Shown: positions 23,659 to 30,351 of the stretch, in pieces
How the letters are laid out: the number at the start of each line of letters is the position of its first letter
Position numbering within the stretch: position 1 is the stretch's first letter
Source of the DNA: Pelomonas sp965229315
GTDB lineage: Bacteria > Pseudomonadota > Gammaproteobacteria > Burkholderiales > Burkholderiaceae_C
NCBI RefSeq assembly: GCF_965229315.1
Contig: NZ_CBDDJA010000002.1
Coordinates: 3,782,001 to 3,846,000, forward strand
Direction: 5' to 3'
DNA: 64,000 bases
Notes under the pieces: generated by a model
Seen by the model: only the letters and a program-made list of their open reading frames with translations
What the model was told of the DNA's origin: nothing
Databases searched by the model: none
Position numbers and translations under genes: made by a program

Positions 23659-25047
23659 TCACTGCCACTGCATCCAGGCCGGCACGGCGAGCAGCGCCAG
23701 GGCCATGACGAGGTAGACGGCCTGCAGGGGCAGCATCCACCGCACCCACTGCCCGAACGGCACGCCCGACAGCGCCAGCACGCCCACCGTGATGCCCGAG
23801 GTCGGGATGATGGGCGTCGTCAGCTCGCCGAGCTGGAAGGCCAGCACGGCCGTCTGGCGGGTCACGCCGACGAGATCGGCCAGCGGCGCCATGATGGGCA
23901 TGGTCAGCGCCGCCTGGCCGGTGCCGGAGTGGATGAAGAAGTTGATGACCGACTGGATGGCGAACATCTTCTGCGCCGCCAGCACCGGCGTGCTGGACGC
24001 CACCAGCGGCGCCAGCGCATGGAGCAGCGTGTCGATGATCTGGCCCTCGCGCATCAGGATGACGGTGCCCTTGGCCAGCGCGATGACCAGCGCCGTGCCG
24101 ACGAGGTCGCGCGCGCCCTGCAGGAAGGCGGCCATGAACTCGTCCGCCGCCAGCCGCGCCACCATGCCCACAGCGATCGCCATGACGAGGAACAGCGCCG
24201 CGATCTCCTCGATGTACCAGCCGAACCTGACGACGCCGCCGATCATGACGAGCAGCGTCGCGGCGAACAGCCACAGCACGGCGCGGTGCCGGCCGCTCAT
24301 GCCGGCGAAGCGCTCGAAGCTGTCCATGTCCAGCGTCTTGCGGCGCTCCTGGTCCATCGCGAAGGTGGGGCTGAGCTCCGGCGTGCGGCGGATGCGCGCG
24401 GCCCACGCCATCAGGAAGGCGACGGTCACCGCCGTCGCGATGGCCCAGCAGACGGCGCGGTAGCCGATGCCGGAGAACAGCGGCACGCCCGCGATGCCCT
24501 GCGCCACGCCGACGTTGAACGGGTTCAGGAAGGCGGTGGCGAAGCCCACCTGCGAGCCGACGAAGGGGATGGCCACGCCGGTCAGCGTGTCCAGCCGCAG
24601 GGCCAGCGCCAGCGGGATGAAGATCAGCACGAAGGGGATGGCTTCCTCCGCCATGCCGAAGCTGGCGCCGCCCAGCGAGAACAGCGTGACGAACACCGGG
24701 ATGACGGCCACGCGCACCAGCGCCGAACGGTGGTGCGCGCGGGCAACGGACTTGATCAGTGCGTCGATGGCCTCGGTGCGCTGCAGCACCGCGAACGCGC
24801 CGCCGACGATGAGCACGAAGCCGATGATCAGCGCCGCCTCGACGAAGCCCTTGATGGGCGCCGTCAGCAGCGCCGTGAGGCCTTGCGGCCTGGCGTCGAT
24901 CAGGTGGAAGCTGCCGGCGACGATCAGCGTCTTGCCGTTGACGAGCGCCGTCTCGAACCTGCCGCCGGGCACGACCCAGGTGGCCGCCGCGATCAGCGCC
25001 AGCAGCGCGAACAGCAGCACGTAGGTGTTGGGCAGGCGCAGCGTCAT
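23659..25047 (-). CDS. YfcC/DcuC-type inner-membrane transporter, candidate beta-Asp-Arg or arginine carrier
   Basis: 462 residues with 11 to 13 hydrophobic segments, beginning LPNTYVLLFALLALIAAATW and PGGRFETALVNGKTLIV, as in the YfcC family of basic amino acid or dicarboxylate carriers. Conserved polar motifs lie in SLGGASFGMAEEAIPFV, NPFNVGVAQGIAGVPL, INFFIHSGTGQAALTMPIMAPL and FQLGELTTPIIPTSG. The long frame to 25272 is rejected because it overlaps the dipeptide hydrolase. Its ATG overlaps that gene's stop (ATGA), so carrier and hydrolase are made together. The likely cargo is the dipeptide released by the cyanophycinases, or arginine; this is inference from context. Confidence 0.85.
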   Translation of the reverse strand: MTLRLPNTYVLLFALLALIAAATWVVPGGRFETALVNGKTLIVAGSFHLIDARPQGLTALLTAPIKGFVEAALIIGFVLIVGGAFAVLQRTEAIDALIKSVARAHHRSALVRVAVIPVFVTLFSLGGASFGMAEEAIPFVLIFIPLALALRLDTLTGVAIPFVGSQVGFATAFLNPFNVGVAQGIAGVPLFSGIGYRAVCWAIATAVTVAFLMAWAARIRRTPELSPTFAMDQERRKTLDMDSFERFAGMSGRHRAVLWLFAATLLVMIGGVVRFGWYIEEIAALFLVMAIAVGMVARLAADEFMAAFLQGARDLVGTALVIALAKGTVILMREGQIIDTLLHALAPLVASSTPVLAAQKMFAIQSVINFFIHSGTGQAALTMPIMAPLADLVGVTRQTAVLAFQLGELTTPIIPTSGITVGVLALSGVPFGQWVRWMLPLQAVYLVMALALLAVPAWMQWQ

Positions 25048-26162
25048 GGCGACAGCAGGTTGCCGCTGCGGTAGGGCACGGCACCGGCGATCTTGGCCAG
25101 GCGCATGCCGCGGGTGGCGAAGCGGCGCGCGCTGCGGGCGAAGCAGCGGCCGCTGGTGCGGGCATGCAGCGGCGTGCGCTCGTCCGTCATCGGGTCGATG
25201 ACCTCGGCCACCAGCTCGCCCGCCTCGACCCAGTCGCCCGGCGCCTTGGCGAACACGACGATGCCGCTGCAAGGTGCCGTCACCGGCTCCACGCCTTCCA
25301 GCGGCGTGGGCTCGCAGGCCGCGGGGGGCGCGGGCTGGCGGCCGCCAACATGGCCCAGGTGGCGCAGGAAAGCGACCAGCGCGTCGGCATCGCGCTCGGC
25401 GAGGTCATGCGTCACGTCGGTCTCGCCGCGCAGCTCGACGGTGGCGGCCAGGCAGGCGTCGGGCGCGATGGGAAAGCGGCCGTCGAAATGCGCGGCCAGC
25501 TCCCACCAGATGCGCGAGATGGACTCGTCGAAGGGGTCGTCGCCCGAGACCTCGCTGAACAGCAGCGCCTGGGCGCCGAGGTAGCCGGCCAGCGGACGCA
25601 TCGCGTCGGTCTGCGGCGTGCCGGTGTAGACGTGCATGACGGCCTGGTTGTCGCAGTGCAGGTCCAGCACCAGGTCGGCGTCCATGGCCAGCGTCTGCAG
25701 CAGGCGCTTGAGGGCCTCGGCCTCGCTCGTCGGCTGCCAGGCCGCCAGCAGCTCGCGGCAGGCGGCGCGCACGGTGCGCGTGTTGGCCGTGGCATCGGCG
25801 CCGAGCCGGGGCTCGACGAGCGGGACCAGCGCGGCCGTCAGGTGCCTGAACTGGCGGTTGAAGTTGACGCCCGTGCCCAGGTCGAAGCGGCCGAAGGCCG
25901 AGCCCTGCACGTCCTGCGCGAGGCCGATGGGGTTGGCCATGGGCACCAGCACGATCTCGCCGGCGATCTGGCCCGCGGCGTCCAGCGCCGACAGCCGCTC
26001 GATGAGCGCCTGCGCGACCAGCAGCGGCGGCACCTCGTCGGCATGCAGGGCCGCCTGGAGGTAGGCCTTGCGGCCCGATTCGCCACGGCCGAAATGCAGG
26101 CTGCGCAGACGGCGCTGCGTGCCGGCGCTGGCGGCCGGCAGCTCATGCAGGAGGGTCCGCAT
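25044..26162 (-). CDS. cphZ: Succinylglutamate desuccinylase/aspartoacylase-family metallopeptidase, probable cyanophycin dipeptide hydrolase (CphZ/AotO type)
   Basis: 372 residues. Zinc ligands of the M14-like deacylase family are visible: His40 and Glu43 in ALHADEVPP and a later His in LVLDLHCDNQ. A C-terminal lipoyl-like beta domain (TAPCSGIVVFAKAPGDWVEAG) is typical of the larger members. From established work the CphZ/AotO group of this family splits beta-Asp-Arg to aspartate and arginine. The context is decisive: the gene begins one base after a secreted cyanophycinase (TGACATG) and overlaps a transporter gene, with ArgR-like and AST genes downstream. A true succinylglutamate desuccinylase (AstE) is shorter and lacks this setting. 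The exact substrate remains inferred. Confidence 0.78.
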   Translation of the reverse strand: MRTLLHELPAASAGTQRRLRSLHFGRGESGRKAYLQAALHADEVPPLLVAQALIERLSALDAAGQIAGEIVLVPMANPIGLAQDVQGSAFGRFDLGTGVNFNRQFRHLTAALVPLVEPRLGADATANTRTVRAACRELLAAWQPTSEAEALKRLLQTLAMDADLVLDLHCDNQAVMHVYTGTPQTDAMRPLAGYLGAQALLFSEVSGDDPFDESISRIWWELAAHFDGRFPIAPDACLAATVELRGETDVTHDLAERDADALVAFLRHLGHVGGRQPAPPAACEPTPLEGVEPVTAPCSGIVVFAKAPGDWVEAGELVAEVIDPMTDERTPLHARTSGRCFARSARRFATRGMRLAKIAGAVPYRSGNLLSP

Positions 26163-26163
26163 G

Positions 26164-27390
26164 TCAGTGGGCAGCCAGGGGGGTGAAGAGCGGCTGCGCC
26201 ACGCGCACGGGGATGACGTCCAGGCGCGCCTTCAGCACGGTGTAGTCCTCGCCACCCAGCGCGCCGCTGAACCAGCCGACCAGGCCCGGCCCCTTGTAGA
26301 GGCGGAACTCGAAACCCAGGTCGGGCTGCAGGTCACCGGGCCTGGGCTTGGCGCGGAAGGCCAGTCCGCGCACGTCCGGCGCGGGGCCGTCCAGCAGCTG
26401 GGCCATGGCGGTGACGATGGCGTTGTCGGCCAGGATGTCGAGGAAGTAGGGGTCGGTCTGCAGATAGGGCTTGTAGTCGCTCGCGGCCGGATCGATGCGG
26501 GGCTCGCGCAGCTTGTGGGCAGCGGGCGTCGTGACGCCGGTCTTGAGGTCGTGGCGGTCGCCGCGGTCCAGGTAGCTGAGCAGCGCGCCGCGCAGGTTGA
26601 AGGCGGGCAGCCTGGCGTCGCTGCCGGCCTGCGACAGGTCCACCAGCAGCGCGCCGCGCGCGCCGACGATCTCGACCTCGCTGCCCTTGATGACGGCCGC
26701 CGTGTTCTCTTCCACGCCCAGGCCCAGCGTGTAGCCGAAGGCGCGCATGGCGGGCAGCATGCGGCCGATGCGGCCGCGCTTGAGGAAGTGCTGGTCGACG
26801 AACAGGTACGGGCCGACGAACCCCAGGCCGCGGTCGTACTCGCGGCCTTCGCGCCACTGGCCCTTCAGGATCTGCAGGTTGTCCTGGGCGTCGCGGAACA
26901 TCATGCGGCTCATGATGGCCGCGCCCGCGCTGGTGCCGGCGACGACGCCGCCGCCGTCGAACACCGCGCGGATGGCCTTGAGCATGGGCGTGACCTGGCC
27001 GCCGGGCAGCAGCGTGTCGACGATGTACTCCTGCGCGCCGCCCGAGAAGAACACGGCCTTGGACGCGGCGACCTTGTCGATCAGCGCCGGGTCGTTCAGG
27101 CTGGCCTGCAGGTCGACGTCCTTCAGGCGCGGCGCGACGGGAATGGCCTCGGCGCTGGCGCCGTGGCGGTTCAGCGCGGCGACGATGAGCCCGGCGCTGC
27201 GCTCGGGATTGGCGGCGGCCGTCGCGAACACGGCGATGCGCGCCCCGGCGCCGCCGGCCTCGTCGACGATGCGCTGCCAGACGGCGTCGTTGTCGTTCTT
27301 CAGCGCGCCGCCGATGACGATGGCCGTGCCGGCATGGGCCGTGGCGCTGCACCACAGGGCGAGCAGGGCAAGTCGGGTCAGGAATCTCAT
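26164..27390 (-). CDS. Secreted cyanophycinase (peptidase S51), second type
   Basis: 408 residues from the ATG at 27390; the frame extends to 27441 but the signal peptide starts at MRFLTRLALLALWCSATAHA. The S51 core follows directly: TAIVIGGALKNDNDAVW, VFFSGGAQEYIVDTL, nucleophile Ser154 in VVAGTSAGAAI and GLGVEENTAAVI. The C-terminal extension of about 130 residues (ASDYKPYLQTDPYFL to PLFTPLAAH) is unlike the other cyanophycinase in the window. It should act in the periplasm or outside to release beta-Asp-Arg. It heads a minus-strand operon with the dipeptide hydrolase and transporter, and it is divergent from a TonB-dependent receptor. Confidence 0.88.
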   Translation of the reverse strand: MRFLTRLALLALWCSATAHAGTAIVIGGALKNDNDAVWQRIVDEAGGAGARIAVFATAAANPERSAGLIVAALNRHGASAEAIPVAPRLKDVDLQASLNDPALIDKVAASKAVFFSGGAQEYIVDTLLPGGQVTPMLKAIRAVFDGGGVVAGTSAGAAIMSRMMFRDAQDNLQILKGQWREGREYDRGLGFVGPYLFVDQHFLKRGRIGRMLPAMRAFGYTLGLGVEENTAAVIKGSEVEIVGARGALLVDLSQAGSDARLPAFNLRGALLSYLDRGDRHDLKTGVTTPAAHKLREPRIDPAASDYKPYLQTDPYFLDILADNAIVTAMAQLLDGPAPDVRGLAFRAKPRPGDLQPDLGFEFRLYKGPGLVGWFSGALGGEDYTVLKARLDVIPVRVAQPLFTPLAAH

Positions 27391-27464
27391 GCAGCCATCT
27401 TGGCAGCGCAGCGCGCGTGCGGCCACCGGGTTAGGCCTCAAGACGGTGCGCCATGCACCGCGGA

Positions 27465-27543
27465 CGCAATTGCATGTCGCTTCTGGGCAAGCGCTGTTGC
27501 GGGCCCGCCGTGCGGGCTTGCCCAGAAGCGACGCGCAGTTGCG
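27465..27543. repeat. Large imperfect inverted repeat between cyanophycinase and TonB receptor genes
   Basis: Two 28-base arms at 27465-27492 and 27516-27543 are complementary except at three positions, each of which could still pair as G-U in RNA. The inner 16 bases (from TCGCTTCTGGGCAAGC) match perfectly. The 23-base centre contains its own palindrome GCGGGCCCGC (27499-27508), and TTGCGCGCAA follows the right arm at 27539-27548. The element lies 75 bases from one start codon and about 100 from the other. It may be a dimeric operator, an RNA structure in the receptor's leader, or a REP/MITE-like repeat. Confidence 0.75.
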
Positions 27544-27641
27544 CGCAAGCGACCGGCGCGACCAAACCCCATAGGCAACTCACGGGCCGCCTCCCTAACC
27601 TGACCGGCATCCGTGAACCAACCGCCCAACCCGAGGCCTTC

Positions 27642-30326
27642 ATGACTTCAGCCCGTTCCTTCGCCCTGCACACGCTGGCCCACGCCACGCTGCTCACCGT
27701 CACCGCGCTGTCTGCGCATGCCCAGGACCAGAAGCTCGAACGCGTCGAGATCACCGGCTCCAGCATCAAGCGCGTGGACGCCGAGACGGCGCTGCCGGTG
27801 CAGGTCATCAAGCGCGAGGACATCGCCAAGGCCGGCGTGACGACCGCGGCCGAGCTGCTGAAGAACATCAGCGCCGCCACCGCCAACCTGGGCGACGGCG
27901 CCTCCATCACCGACAACACCGGCGGCCAGCGCGGCTTCAACGGCGCCAACCTGCGCGGCATCGGCGTGTCCAGCACGCTGGTGCTGCTGAACGGCCGGCG
28001 GCTGGCCAACTTCGCCTCGCCCGGCGACGCGGCCGGCGTGGACCTGAACAGCATCCCGGCCGGTGCCATCCAGCGCGTGGAGGTGCTCAAGGACGGCGCC
28101 TCCGCCATCTACGGCACCGATGCCATCGGTGGCGTCATCAACTTCATCACGCGCCAGGACTACCAGGGGCTGGACGTGTCGGGCAGCTACTTCGGCACGC
28201 AGGAAGGCGGCGCCGGCAAGAAGACCTTCACCCTCAGCGGCGGCGTGGGCGAGGTGGCGCGCGACGGCTACAACGTCTTCGCGACGCTGGACGTGCAGCG
28301 CCTGGACGCGCTGCGCTCCACGCAGCGCAAGTTCATCCAGGAGCGCCCGCTGGCCCAGACGGTGCCCTACTACCTGTCCAGCCGCCCCTTCCCCGGCAAC
28401 ATCCGGCTGTCGGGCACGGCCGCCACCCGCACGGCGCAGCTCGCCGCCATCAACGCGGCCGGCTACACGATCAACGGCAAGGGCTACACGCAGCGCACGA
28501 TCAACCTGTTCGCGCCGGGCTGCAACCCGCCCGCGTCCGTCTACGCGCCCACGCAGATCGGCGCCGAGGCCTGCGGCTACGACTACATGGCCGACACCGA
28601 GATCTACCCCGAAGCCGAGAAGACCTCGTTCCTGACCCGCGGCGTGCTCGACGTGGGCGGCGGCCACCAGCTGTTTGCCGAGGCGCTGCTGGCGCGCGCG
28701 CAGACCACCTACGTGCAGTCGCCCAACCCCACCACGCTCAGCGGCGTGACCTGGGCCGCGGTGAACCCCTTCCTGCCCAAGCCGGTCAACGACACGCGGA
28801 CGTTCGAGGTGCGCTTTCGCGCCACCGAGCTGGGCAACCGCACGAACGAGGTGACCAGCGACGCCCGCCGCGTCGTCGTCGGCGCCAAGGGCACGCTGTT
28901 CGGTGACTGGGACTACACGGCCGGCGCCAGCTACGCGCAGAACCAGGTCAAGGACCGCTACACCGACGGCTACTTCAAGTTCAACGAACTGCTGCAGGCC
29001 GTGAAGGACGGCAAGGTCAACCCGTTCGGCGCGTCGCCCGCGGCCGGCCAGGCGCTGATCCAGTCGCTGCGCATCGACGACGTCGCGCGCAAGGGCGAGG
29101 GCGCCACCTCGGGCCTGGACTTCAAGATCACCGGCACGCTCGCCCAGCTCGACGGCGGCGACCTGGGCGTGGCGCTGGGCGCCGAGCTGCGGCGCGAGAC
29201 GCAGAAGTTCACCCCGTCGGCGCTGCTGGTGGGCAACAACATCGGCGGCGACCGCGACAGCTCCGGCACCTCGCCGGCACTCGTGGCCACGAGCTACGGC
29301 CGCAACATCGCCTCCACCTACGCCGAGCTGAACGCGCCGGTGACCAAGACCCTGGAGATCCAGGCCGCGCTGCGCGCCGACCACTACGAGAAGGTCGGCA
29401 GCTCCGTGAACCCCAAGCTCGGCCTGCGCTACCAGCCCGCCAGGGACGTGGTGCTGCGCGCCTCCGCCGGCACGGGTTTCCGCGCGCCCAGCTTCAGCGA
29501 GCTGTACCGCCCGACCAGCTACGGCACCAGCCCCGCCTTCCTGTACGACAAGGTCTACGACGCGTTCGACCAGTACCCCACGCAGAAGGTCTCCAACCCC
29601 AACCTCAAGCCCGAGAAGAGCCGGCAGTTCTCGTCCGGCGTGGCGTTCGAGCCGGTGAAGGACAGCACGGTCAGCCTGGACTACTGGCGCATCAGCAAGA
29701 CCAACGTCATCAGCGACCTGTCCGGCAAGATCATCCTGGAGAACGCGGCGCGCTACGCTGCCTACATCCAGCGCGACCCGGTGGACGGCTACCCGACGCT
29801 GATCCTGAAGAAGGAGAACCAGGGTGGCCTGAAGACCTCGGGCGTGGACGTGGACGCGCGCTGGCGCTCGGCGGCCAGCGAGGCCGGCCGCTTGGGCCTG
29901 AACTTCAGCGGCACCTACGTCATCGACTACAAGCGCCAGTTCGGCCCCGCCGAACCCTACCTGGAGACCGCCGGCCGCTTCCTGCAGGACCAGGTCATCC
30001 AGCGCTGGCGCCACCGCCTGTCGGCCGACTGGGACGTCGGCCCGCTGGCGCTGACGCTGGGCAACAGCTACTTCTCGCGGTACATCGATGACAGCTACCT
30101 GCCCGACACCGCGCCGCGCAAGGTCAAGGCCTATTCGCTGTGGGACACCAGCGGCAGCTACAAGTTCAGCAAGCAGTTCAGCGTGCGCGCCGGCGTGCAG
30201 AACCTGCTGAACACCGCCCCGCCGTTCTCCAACCAGTCCTACTACTTCCTGTCCACCTTCGACCCGACCTACACGGACCCGCGCGGCCGCAGCTACTACG
30301 TCAGCCTGAACTACCAGCTGCGCTGA
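27642..30326 (+). CDS. TonB-dependent outer-membrane receptor, candidate for cyanophycin products
   Basis: 894 residues from the ATG at 27642, preceded by GAGG. A signal peptide ends at SAHAQ (about residue 29). The TonB-box-like LERVEITGS and the plug domain follow (VQVIKREDIAKAGVTTAAELL; LRGIGVSSTLVLLNGRRL; VEVLKDGASAIYGTDAIGGV), then a 22-strand barrel with SAGTGFRAPSFSELYRP and a typical aromatic C-terminus ending YYVSLNYQLR. No STN signalling domain is present. Its barrel type is the large Gram-negative group that takes up peptides and sugars as well as iron complexes. Being divergent from a cyanophycinase operon, it probably imports cyanophycin oligomers or beta-Asp-Arg across the outer membrane. 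That role is inferred. Confidence 0.9.
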   Translation: MTSARSFALHTLAHATLLTVTALSAHAQDQKLERVEITGSSIKRVDAETALPVQVIKREDIAKAGVTTAAELLKNISAATANLGDGASITDNTGGQRGFNGANLRGIGVSSTLVLLNGRRLANFASPGDAAGVDLNSIPAGAIQRVEVLKDGASAIYGTDAIGGVINFITRQDYQGLDVSGSYFGTQEGGAGKKTFTLSGGVGEVARDGYNVFATLDVQRLDALRSTQRKFIQERPLAQTVPYYLSSRPFPGNIRLSGTAATRTAQLAAINAAGYTINGKGYTQRTINLFAPGCNPPASVYAPTQIGAEACGYDYMADTEIYPEAEKTSFLTRGVLDVGGGHQLFAEALLARAQTTYVQSPNPTTLSGVTWAAVNPFLPKPVNDTRTFEVRFRATELGNRTNEVTSDARRVVVGAKGTLFGDWDYTAGASYAQNQVKDRYTDGYFKFNELLQAVKDGKVNPFGASPAAGQALIQSLRIDDVARKGEGATSGLDFKITGTLAQLDGGDLGVALGAELRRETQKFTPSALLVGNNIGGDRDSSGTSPALVATSYGRNIASTYAELNAPVTKTLEIQAALRADHYEKVGSSVNPKLGLRYQPARDVVLRASAGTGFRAPSFSELYRPTSYGTSPAFLYDKVYDAFDQYPTQKVSNPNLKPEKSRQFSSGVAFEPVKDSTVSLDYWRISKTNVISDLSGKIILENAARYAAYIQRDPVDGYPTLILKKENQGGLKTSGVDVDARWRSAASEAGRLGLNFSGTYVIDYKRQFGPAEPYLETAGRFLQDQVIQRWRHRLSADWDVGPLALTLGNSYFSRYIDDSYLPDTAPRKVKAYSLWDTSGSYKFSKQFSVRAGVQNLLNTAPPFSNQSYYFLSTFDPTYTDPRGRSYYVSLNYQLR

Positions 30327-30351
30327 GGCGGCTGCCGGCGGACGGCGGCGT

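Noticed and set aside
25044..26162. Naming the metallopeptidase AstE (succinylglutamate desuccinylase)
   Set aside because: It belongs to the same broad family, but the position between a cyanophycinase and a transporter and the added lipoyl-like domain fit the CphZ/AotO group better.
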